A stretch of 30,566 nt of DNA from Bacteroidales bacterium UBA1628 (GTDB taxonomy: Bacteria; Bacteroidota; Bacteroidia; Bacteroidales; UBA932), in assembly GCA_002321335.1 (NCBI GenBank), contig DCMG01000087.1, positions 1 to 30,566 on the forward strand, in the 5' to 3' direction. The notes beneath the pieces were generated by a model. The model was not told the origin of the DNA, ran no database searches, and saw only the letters and a list, made by a program, of their open reading frames with translations. Every line of letters begins with the position of its first letter. The stretch's first letter is position 1. The position numbers and the translations under genes were made by a program. Of this stretch, positions 24,457 through 30,566 are shown in pieces.

Positions 24457-25536
24457 ATGGTTCTGCTGATAGTTTACATGCTGGGAACGCTGGGTGTGTC
24501 GTTTCTTTGCTCGCTTCTGGAGTCGGTGCTGATGTCCACGCCGCTCTCTTACATCACGATGAGGAAGGAGCAGGGGTACAGGCCGGCGGAGAAGTTTCTG
24601 AAGTACAAATCTGACCCGGACAGGCCTCTGGCGGCGATTCTGTCATTGAATACGATCGCCAACACGCTGGGTGCGGCGGCGGTGGGCCGCCAGGCGACCA
24701 TTTTGTTCGGAAGCACTTGGTTCGGAATCATTTCGGCTCTGACGACATTGCTGGTGTTGGTCTTCTCCGAGATTGTTCCTAAGACCATAGGAACCTCATA
24801 TTGGAAAAACCTTATGGGTTTTGTCACATCGGCCATTTCTTTCCTGTCTGTTCTGATGTGGCCGCTTGTGATTATGGTCCGCCTGATCACCAATCTGATG
24901 ACCAAGGATGATGACGAGGCTACCGTCAGCAGGGAAGAGGTGACGGCGATGGCTAACATCGGGGCTGAGGAAGGCGTGATCGACTCTGACGAGAACAAGG
25001 TCATCCAGAACATCATGAAGCTGGACAATGTCAAGGCCTGCGACGTGATGACCCCGAGGATTGTCGCGATGACGGCGCAGGAGAACATGTCACTGAAGAA
25101 TTTCTACAAGAACGACACTTACCTGCATTTCTCCAGGATTCCTGTTTATGCGGATTCTCCTGAATACATCACGGGCTATATCCTTCTCAGTGACGCGCTT
25201 GAGGGACTCGCCGATGATGAGTTCGACAAGAGGCTTGTTGAGCTGAAGCGCCCTATCTCTTTCTTCAAGGAGGAGGACTCCTGCGGCCACATCTGGGAAG
25301 AACTGCTCAAGAAGCACGAACAGATCGGTCTCATCATTGATGAATATGGCTGCTTCCAGGGCATCATAACCCTTGAGGACATCATCGAGACCATTCTCGG
25401 CCTTGAGATCATTGACGAGAACGATCAGGCCACGGACATGCAGCAGTTCGCCCGTGAGCGTTGGGAACGACGCCAGAAGCGGTTCCGTACAATCGTGCTT
25501 CCAAAAGAAGAGGAAAGGGATAAAGATAATCAGTAA
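24457..25536 (+). CDS. CNNM (DUF21) / CBS-domain membrane protein, CorC-HlyC family
   Basis: This 359-residue inner-membrane protein belongs to the CNNM/CorC family, linked to Mg2+ and Co2+ efflux. The DUF21/CNNM transmembrane domain covers about residues 1-150, with LESVLMSTPLSYI near the start and SEIVPKTIGTSYW, a family hallmark. A helical bundle follows (REEVTAMANIGAEEGVIDS, then DVMTPRIVAM), then a CBS pair (about 200-325) with FSRIPVY and IGLIIDEYGCFQGIITLEDIIE. The C-terminal CorC_HlyC domain of longer members is missing, and a charged tail takes its place. It is a single-gene unit with its own promoter and a strong terminator. Confidence 0.93.
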   Translation: MVLLIVYMLGTLGVSFLCSLLESVLMSTPLSYITMRKEQGYRPAEKFLKYKSDPDRPLAAILSLNTIANTLGAAAVGRQATILFGSTWFGIISALTTLLVLVFSEIVPKTIGTSYWKNLMGFVTSAISFLSVLMWPLVIMVRLITNLMTKDDDEATVSREEVTAMANIGAEEGVIDSDENKVIQNIMKLDNVKACDVMTPRIVAMTAQENMSLKNFYKNDTYLHFSRIPVYADSPEYITGYILLSDALEGLADDEFDKRLVELKRPISFFKEEDSCGHIWEELLKKHEQIGLIIDEYGCFQGIITLEDIIETILGLEIIDENDQATDMQQFARERWERRQKRFRTIVLPKEEERDKDNQ

Positions 25537-25558
25537 CGCTCGGATACTATTGATTTAC

Positions 25559-25594
25559 AATCATCACAATATCGTTTTATTGTGATGATTTTTT
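25559..25594 (+). terminator. Rho-independent terminator after the CNNM/CBS gene
   Basis: The arms 25559-25571 and 25578-25590 are perfect 13-bp complements around a 6-nt loop, followed directly by more T residues. The AT-rich stem has A-runs on the other strand as well, so it could also act leftward. Confidence 0.85.
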
Positions 25595-25648
25595 GATTAT
25601 ATTCGGGAAAAGATGTTAATTTGCATCAGGATATTTTAAATTTTTATT

Positions 25649-26947
25649 ATGAAAACTAAATTCATGGGCATCATGGCGCTTATCGCGTCCATTATCGCCA
25701 CAACAGCTTGTCAGAAGGACAACGCTGATGACACTTGGAGACAGATTCCTGTCGGCCAGATCTCCGTGGAAAGCGGCAAAGCTGTGGTCACGGTCAATGA
25801 AATTCCAGAAACAGACGGAACCGTTCAGTTTGTTGCCGAGAACGAGGACGACGCTACTCTGAATTTGACCGGAATCGTGCCTGGTTATGCGGAGATTCAG
25901 GTTGCTGTTGATATTCAGAAGGAATCTGATGACTCTTTCGCGTTCAAAGGTTCCACAACCCTGTCAACACCTCCTTCAATCGCCGCGACTCTGCGCAGCA
26001 CCGAAGAGAACCCTTGCTATGCTGTCAACGTGGAAGGAACTATAACTCTCGAAGGCGTGATCAATGTGGCTGTCACCACTCAGGTTCAGGGGACTTCAGC
26101 TTTTTTGGTCGGAACTTGGAGTCTGACCCGCCAAACCAAGGTGGATTTGACACTAACACCGGTAAACGGCCCAGTTCATATCACATGGAAAGCCGCAGGG
26201 GCGGCAGGAACAGCCGTGTCTGCAATACTTCCAACTGTGAATATGCTCGCATGTCAGTTGGTTGCTGAAACACTCGATCAGGTGACTTTCGATGAGTCTG
26301 GCAACATCATGGCCAAATACTATGAGGATCTGGATTTGGGTGAAGACCCTATGTCCGCGATCAAGGCTCTTGTAGGAGAGGTCAAGCCTGATTTGAAAGG
26401 TAATGTGACGTTCAAGGCACACCACAGTGACTGGACCACTTCACCAAAGGCTAATCTTGCGTTCTGGTACGCCTTCGACAATTCCCTTTTCGTTGTCCCT
26501 GATGTGTCAGCCATCTCCAAAGCCGCTGATGACTTCTCTGATTCAAGAACTGACATTCAAGAGACGGACATCTCCTCCTTCCTTGAGATTCTTAACGCTT
26601 TAAAGGAATATGGTGTTGATGTCAATGCCATCAACGCTGAACTTCGGAAAATCCTGAGCAGGGGAATAGAATTGAAATATTCACTGGACGGCGGCAATCT
26701 CAAGGTCTATGTGGACAAGAACCAGTGCGATCCTATGGTCACCGCCCTTATTCCGGCCCTCTCTGTCCTGGATACTCTGTTTGAGCAACTCTCTCAGTCA
26801 AACGATCCTGAGGATCAGAAGACTGTCGCCAAGATCAAATTGATTATGGACATCCTTGGTCTTGAGAAACCATCCGATTTAGGAACACTTTGGAAGGCCA
26901 CGACCGAATTTGAGTTCGCTCTTAATCTGAATAATCAGACAAATTAA
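25649..26947 (+). CDS. Lipoprotein with beta-rich N-terminal domain, unknown function
   Basis: This is a 432-residue probable lipoprotein (signal peptide, Cys21 in TTACQKD). Residues about 35-165 form alternating beta strands in a lipocalin-like or barrel-like pattern (VQFVAENEDDATLNLTGIVPGYAEIQVAVDI, shown by position 61-92, then FLVGTWSLT). Residues about 190-230 are helical, and the last 200 residues are mixed, with FWYAFDNSLFVVPDVSAI. It resembles lipoprotein families found in gut Bacteroidota (I think of DUF4925), but I cannot confirm this. It stands alone between two terminators. A weak TTAATTTG box (25616-25623) precedes it. Confidence 0.78.
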   Translation: MKTKFMGIMALIASIIATTACQKDNADDTWRQIPVGQISVESGKAVVTVNEIPETDGTVQFVAENEDDATLNLTGIVPGYAEIQVAVDIQKESDDSFAFKGSTTLSTPPSIAATLRSTEENPCYAVNVEGTITLEGVINVAVTTQVQGTSAFLVGTWSLTRQTKVDLTLTPVNGPVHITWKAAGAAGTAVSAILPTVNMLACQLVAETLDQVTFDESGNIMAKYYEDLDLGEDPMSAIKALVGEVKPDLKGNVTFKAHHSDWTTSPKANLAFWYAFDNSLFVVPDVSAISKAADDFSDSRTDIQETDISSFLEILNALKEYGVDVNAINAELRKILSRGIELKYSLDGGNLKVYVDKNQCDPMVTALIPALSVLDTLFEQLSQSNDPEDQKTVAKIKLIMDILGLEKPSDLGTLWKATTEFEFALNLNNQTN

Positions 26948-26973
26948 CTGAATATATCAAACTCTTACGTAGT

Positions 26974-27038
26974 GAGGGAGTTCCGCTGGAATGATCATCG
27001 AGATCTCGCAAAGTCCGGCGACATCTCCCTCTTTTTTT
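26974..27038 (+). terminator. Terminator after the lipoprotein gene
   Basis: GAGGGAG (26974-26980) pairs with CTCCCTC (27025-27031), followed by seven T residues. The loop is long (about 44 nt) and may fold further (TCCG/CGGA type pairing). It separates the plus-strand gene from the convergent minus-strand operon. Confidence 0.65.
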
Positions 27039-27099
27039 CGTACACTTTGGAAGGTCATTATGCGCAAGTCGTTCTTTTGATAGGGTATAAGGTTGATTG

Positions 27100-28335
27100 T
27101 CATTTGTTTCCGAATCTCCACCCGAATCCCAGCATCAGGTTGTTGGGGTCGTGGAAGTCGTGAAGTTTATATCCTATGTGAAGGAAAAGGCCTTTGTACA
27201 AGTCTGCCTTTAGAGCTAATGTTTGGTAAAAACCGGACAGTTCCTTGCCTTTGTAGATGAAGTTGCGTCCGAAACCAATGTTGACCGAAAAAATAGGCAT
27301 GACAAACTCCGCTCTTGCTGACAGACCGGTCCCGAGTTGTTCGGAGAGAGGAGGGCGGAAGAATTTTATATTGCCATCATCGCCGATGCCAGCGACATGC
27401 TCCCCGAGATTGGCGCTCTCGTCGTATTGGATGTCAAGGGACAGACCAGCTCTGAAAAACTTGTTAACCCTGTACAAAGGATTAATGTTCAGGCCTAACA
27501 CCGCGAACTTCCCTTCGGAAATATATGGTGTATCATTCCACATCAGCCCTTTTGCCCTTCCCGCTCCGTACAGGATCACATCGTACGAGAGCCTTTGCGT
27601 GAACCGTTTCCGGCTGAAGGCTTCAACCGGTCTGTGTTTAGGGGTCAGTTCCGAACTTGCAACAGGGCCGAACAGCCTTGCCGCCCCCAGGCGCATGCCG
27701 ACGGTGTTCACTCCTGAGTTAGGGTAGCAAGTGTTTCCGTTGGAAAAATGCGTCATATCTATTCCGGCAGACAAGACCCAAGGTGCGGCAGGTCTCCAAG
27801 TCAGCATGAATCCGACATTGATGTAGGCGTTGAGCCTTGATCCGACCACCAGATTCTTGTCGTTTATGAAATTCGGGTTCAAGTCCCCGTAAGGGTCGTA
27901 TGGATGCCAGCCGAACGAAAGGCCGAAATTCCATTCATAGTCAAATGACAACTTGCGGGAAAGCCTCGCCAGTCTCGCTCCTTGGAATACATAAACAGCC
28001 GCAGGTGAGCCTATTTCTTCCTGATCGAAAAAAGTGTTCCACGCCAGTCCGATCCCTTGATAGGAGGTCGGGTACATTTTCCCGAAGTGGCTGCTCTCAG
28101 GAAAGGAGAATGAATATTGCAAGTGTGCGGATCCACTTTTGTCAAGACGCTTGCCAAGCGCATTCTCTCCTCTGAAAAACTTGTGGGAGGGAACAATAAA
28201 TGACGGACGGACATTGACTCCGATTCTGTGGGTTATCTTCGTAGAGTCGGCTGAATGGCCTTCTGCCGGAGTCATCACAGCTGATGCCAATGCGCATATC
28301 AGGAAAAATTTTATGAATATACGGATGTCTGTCAT
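27100..28335 (-). CDS. PagL-like outer-membrane lipid A deacylase (acyloxyacyl hydrolase)
   Basis: This is a 411-residue exported protein with a signal peptide (cleavage near about residue 27) and a beta-barrel pattern ending MLGFGWRFGNK. The segment DMTHFSNGN (193-201) matches the PagL signature HxSN, with His196 and Ser198 as likely catalytic residues. PagL removes the 3-O-linked acyl chain of lipid A in the outer membrane. The protein is about twice the size of proteobacterial PagL, as is common for Bacteroidota members. It is last in the operon, overlapping the preceding lipoprotein gene by 4 bases, and the kdsC gene upstream also concerns LPS. The general family is well supported; the exact bond cut is not. 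Confidence 0.8.
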   Translation of the reverse strand: MTDIRIFIKFFLICALASAVMTPAEGHSADSTKITHRIGVNVRPSFIVPSHKFFRGENALGKRLDKSGSAHLQYSFSFPESSHFGKMYPTSYQGIGLAWNTFFDQEEIGSPAAVYVFQGARLARLSRKLSFDYEWNFGLSFGWHPYDPYGDLNPNFINDKNLVVGSRLNAYINVGFMLTWRPAAPWVLSAGIDMTHFSNGNTCYPNSGVNTVGMRLGAARLFGPVASSELTPKHRPVEAFSRKRFTQRLSYDVILYGAGRAKGLMWNDTPYISEGKFAVLGLNINPLYRVNKFFRAGLSLDIQYDESANLGEHVAGIGDDGNIKFFRPPLSEQLGTGLSARAEFVMPIFSVNIGFGRNFIYKGKELSGFYQTLALKADLYKGLFLHIGYKLHDFHDPNNLMLGFGWRFGNK

Positions 28336-29279
28336 TTCTTGTCAACATAAAACGTGTACTCTCCGTTCGGAGCCTCACTGGTGAATGTTCCGTCAACTTT
28401 CACTAACTTGCCTGTACCCTTATTCCTGAGCACCATGGTGTAATCAGTCTCGTAGGTGTCAACGTACCAAAGCATTCCATAGTACCATGAAAACTCATTG
28501 GTCGGTGGAAATCTCATGACAACCTTAGAGTCGTCATCCAGCGGATAACGCTCTGTCTCATAGCTGTACTTTATCCGTTCTTTGTCGTTGAACGCCAATT
28601 CACCGTGATTAAGAGCCCTGTCCGGCACCGGAACCATGAAGTCGCCGCAAAAGTGCCCGAACTCCATATCGTCGGTAAAAGAGACTTTTCGTTCGGCGTT
28701 AGGGAAAACTTCGCACGGGACGTACAAGGTGTCCGGCCCTGGATTCTTGAAAGAGGTCGGCCCCCAGCCTTTCTCGAACTCCGGCAATGTTCTCTTGACA
28801 ATCCCGTTCCATTCCATACTTTCAAGTTCATATCCGGAACTGCGAGGTTGGGTGACCGTCAATGTGTCATATTCAAATGAAGAGGCGACGACAACATCCA
28901 CTTTAAGGTCTGAATCAGAAAAATTGGGCTGGAAGAACATGGCCAGTTCACGCTCCGAGGACTTTTTGTAGAACATCGTGAATCCATTCGCCGTCAGTCT
29001 GATTTTGCCATCGACAGTCTCGATAATTTCTGAACTAAAGTCTGGAGACCAACTGGAGCCACCGTTGACACGGACTGAATGCACACGCCAATCGTCAGTC
29101 TTGAAACGTACTTTGACAGAGTCTCCGTCTTCAGCTACAGAGAAATATGTGGCAGATGGTCTGATAGGATTGACAAAGGCGTCCGTGTTGCATCCGCACA
29201 AAAGCAACGCAAACATCGCCGACAATGCCAGCGATGTTGCAGAAACCTTTGGCACGATACAATGGAGAATTGTATTCAT
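28332..29279 (-). CDS. Lipoprotein of unknown function
   Basis: This is a 315-residue protein with a canonical lipobox LCGC (Cys30). The mature part is beta-rich, with a BACON-like segment near the start (FKTDDWRVHSVRVNGGSSW, then VVVASSFEYDTLTVTQP), followed by a unique C-terminal half (about 150-315). I do not recognise a family. It overlaps maf by one base upstream and the PagL-like gene by four downstream, so it is in the same operon and may assist the deacylase or other envelope work. Confidence 0.78.
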   Translation of the reverse strand: MNTILHCIVPKVSATSLALSAMFALLLCGCNTDAFVNPIRPSATYFSVAEDGDSVKVRFKTDDWRVHSVRVNGGSSWSPDFSSEIIETVDGKIRLTANGFTMFYKKSSERELAMFFQPNFSDSDLKVDVVVASSFEYDTLTVTQPRSSGYELESMEWNGIVKRTLPEFEKGWGPTSFKNPGPDTLYVPCEVFPNAERKVSFTDDMEFGHFCGDFMVPVPDRALNHGELAFNDKERIKYSYETERYPLDDDSKVVMRFPPTNEFSWYYGMLWYVDTYETDYTMVLRNKGTGKLVKVDGTFTSEAPNGEYTFYVDKK

Positions 29280-29863
29280 TATTGATTCAAGAAATCCTGA
29301 AGTTCCTCGTAAAATCTCTGGGTAGGGAAGCCCATCACATTGTAGAACGAGCCGTCAAGTCTTGTGATTCCCACGTAGCCTATCCATTCCTGGATTCCGT
29401 ATGCCCCGGCTTTGTCGAAAGGCTTGAAGTTGTCGATATAATAGTCGATCTCTCTGTCGGACAGATTCTTGAAATAGACGTCGGAGGTGACGGAGAAAGT
29501 CTTTGTCCTGTGGCTGTCACGGATTGTCACGGCTGTGATCACCTGATGTTCACGCCCGGAAAGGAGTCTGAGCATCCTGACCGCGTCAGCCCTGTCATGA
29601 GGCTTGCCGAGAATCTCTGTCCCGCACAGAACCATAGTGTCGGAAGTGACAAGAATCTCTTCATCCTCAAGTTCTCTGTGAAAGCACAATGACTTGCCCT
29701 CCGACATTAGTTCGGGAACTCTAGAGTGAGGTGTATCACTGGAATATCGCTCTATGAACGACGTTCCAGCGTCAACAATGAAGTCAATGTCCAGCCCGGC
29801 CATCAATTCTTTGCGGCGAGGAGAGTTGGATGCCAGTATGATTCTCTTCCCGTGAGTGTTCAT
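29279..29863 (-). CDS. maf: Maf-type nucleoside triphosphate pyrophosphatase
   Basis: Maf proteins hydrolyse non-canonical or excess nucleotides (dTTP/UTP or modified bases) to monophosphate and pyrophosphate in the cytoplasm. The 194-residue length is typical. Signatures are LASNSPRRKELM (10-21), VTSDTMV with the catalytic Asp, GKPHDRADAVRML, DKAGAYGIQEW and YNVMGFPTQ. The DKAGAYGIQ form suggests the dTTP/UTP subgroup (YhdE-like). It lies 4 bases after kdsC. Confidence 0.95.
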   Translation of the reverse strand: MNTHGKRIILASNSPRRKELMAGLDIDFIVDAGTSFIERYSSDTPHSRVPELMSEGKSLCFHRELEDEEILVTSDTMVLCGTEILGKPHDRADAVRMLRLLSGREHQVITAVTIRDSHRTKTFSVTSDVYFKNLSDREIDYYIDNFKPFDKAGAYGIQEWIGYVGITRLDGSFYNVMGFPTQRFYEELQDFLNQ

Positions 29864-29867
29864 ATTC

Positions 29868-30392
29868 CTAGAAACTTTTTTTGTAGAGAGCAGCGTCGAA
29901 ATCCCACCGTCCCTGGGCCTTCATCGCTTTCTCAATGTACTCGCGGACGCACGCCTTCCCACCAGGACGTTCCGAGACTATATCAGCAGCTTCCTTGACT
30001 TCATCGGCTGCGTCACTCGGACATACTCCGATTCCGGCGGCTCTGATTACTTCAATATCTGGTATATCGTCTCCGAAATACATTACCTCTTCGGGCTTTA
30101 GGTGGTGTCTTTTGCAGAAATCCTCAAAGTCTTCAATCTTGATCCGAGAACCGAGATATATATCCTCGGGATTGATTCCGTTGCTGCTGAACCTCGCCCT
30201 GATGCTCTGGGAGCGGCCTCCAGTGATCACACCGACCGGAAACCCGTTCATGCACGCCATTCTGACAGCGAATCCGTCCTTGGCGTCGAAAGTCCTGTAA
30301 AGCTGGCCTTCCAGATCAGCGAGGATGCCACCGTCAGTCATCACGCCGTCGATGTCGAACGTGAACGCTTTTATATCCTTGAGATCTGTCAT
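29868..30392 (-). CDS. kdsC: 3-deoxy-D-manno-octulosonate 8-phosphate phosphatase (HAD family)
   Basis: KdsC removes phosphate from Kdo 8-phosphate to give Kdo, the inner-core sugar of LPS, in the cytoplasm. The 174 residues match the cap-less C0 HAD type. Motif I is FDIDGVMTDG (12-21) with the nucleophile Asp, motif II ITGGRS, and motif III/IV is FGDDIPDIEV, preceded by Lys in IKIEDF. The family's KDGFAVRM segment is also present. It is cotranscribed with maf, 4 bases downstream, and with the DUF3467 gene 6 bases upstream. Confidence 0.95.
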   Translation of the reverse strand: MTDLKDIKAFTFDIDGVMTDGGILADLEGQLYRTFDAKDGFAVRMACMNGFPVGVITGGRSQSIRARFSSNGINPEDIYLGSRIKIEDFEDFCKRHHLKPEEVMYFGDDIPDIEVIRAAGIGVCPSDAADEVKEAADIVSERPGGKACVREYIEKAMKAQGRWDFDAALYKKSF

Positions 30393-30398
30393 TTCAAG

Positions 30399-30566
30399 TT
30401 ATGATTTGGCTCCGTTCGGGCCGAATTGAGGCAGATCACCGAGATTGAAAGTTCCTCCCTGCTGTGGCTGGCCGCCTCCGAGGTTGATGAGGCCGAATTG
30501 TGCCTCGTATTTTGTCACATTGTCCATCAAGGCATTGAGAAGCCTTTTGGCGTGCTCAGGAGTCAT
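30399..30566 (-). CDS. DUF3467 family protein, C-terminal part (partial)
   Basis: The frame runs to the right edge. It encodes at least 55 residues starting (in the window) MTPEHAKRLLNALMDN and then VTKYEAQFGLINLGGG, followed by a Gly/Gln-rich tail ending GPNGAKS. This matches the C-terminal half of small Bacteroidota DUF3467 proteins, where the MTPEHAKRLL segment is internal, so the true start is probably outside the window. Function unknown. It is the first gene seen of the kdsC-maf operon. Confidence 0.8.
   Translation of the reverse strand: MTPEHAKRLLNALMDNVTKYEAQFGLINLGGGQPQQGGTFNLGDLPQFGPNGAKS

Noticed and set aside
1..30566. CRISPR array or tRNA genes
   Set aside because: No regularly spaced direct repeats were seen, and no cloverleaf with a proper T-loop was found; the hairpin at 6118-6144 was considered and lacks the tRNA features.

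Overview
The window looks like a chromosomal segment from a member of the Bacteroidota, most likely Bacteroidales. The reasons are promoter-like TAnnTTTG -7 boxes, weak purine-poor ribosome binding sites, loose lipoprotein signals, a TPP-riboswitch-controlled TonB-dependent receptor, a BACON-repeat lipoprotein, and a DUF3467/KdsC/Maf/PagL-like gene string. No species can be named from the sequence alone.

Layout. (1) 1-3228: the last codons of an unidentified gene, a strong convergent hairpin, a minus-strand RNase P RNA gene (rnpB) with an unusually long insertion near its 5' end, then pyrG (CTP synthase) on the plus strand from a divergent promoter, and a secreted glutaminyl cyclotransferase. 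(2) 3229-5978: REP-like hairpins, a TPP riboswitch and a TonB-dependent receptor, probably for thiamin, closed by a terminator. (3) 5979-6338: no convincing gene, but a good plus-strand promoter that points into antisense DNA. (4) 6339-8628: three minus-strand genes (FHA-TM, PP2C-TM, FHA) bounded exactly by a perfect 19-bp inverted repeat. (5) 8637-24192: an eleven-gene, tightly packed plus-strand operon: FHA-FHA-TM-trypsin-like protease, a secreted repeat protein, a membrane-tethered Ser/Thr kinase, an outer-membrane beta-barrel, a Zn-ribbon-TM protein, a small secreted protein, a TssR-like VWA/SH3 protein, a LolD/MacB-like ABC ATPase and permease, a ten-repeat BACON lipoprotein and a small lipoprotein. 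(6) 24457-26947: a CNNM/CBS membrane protein and a lipoprotein. (7) 27100-30566 (minus): DUF3467 protein, kdsC, maf, lipoprotein, PagL-like lipid A deacylase, in one overlapping operon.

The main discovery candidate is regions 4 and 5 read together. Kinase, PP2C phosphatase, three FHA proteins, and an ABC transporter of the LolD/FtsX type reproduce the parts list of the threonine-phosphorylation pathway that controls some proteobacterial type VI secretion systems (PpkA, PppA, Fha, TagS, TagT). A homologue of TssR, a component of the Bacteroidota T6SS, is also present. No sheath, tube, baseplate or spike gene is in the window. Five of the proteins share one topology (cytoplasmic N-terminal signalling domain, single TM segment, C-terminal part outside), and one of them places a serine protease in the periplasm behind two phosphothreonine-binding domains. 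I infer an envelope-spanning phospho-signalling system with a proteolytic output, of unknown purpose.

The second candidate is that the phosphatase/FHA block is invertible. The 19-bp inverted repeat flanks it, it is the only part of the cluster read in the opposite direction, and flipping it would place all fourteen genes in one direction behind the orphan promoter at 6189-6217. No recombinase is encoded here, so a trans-acting enzyme would be needed. Both ideas are inferences that read mapping or homology searches could settle.
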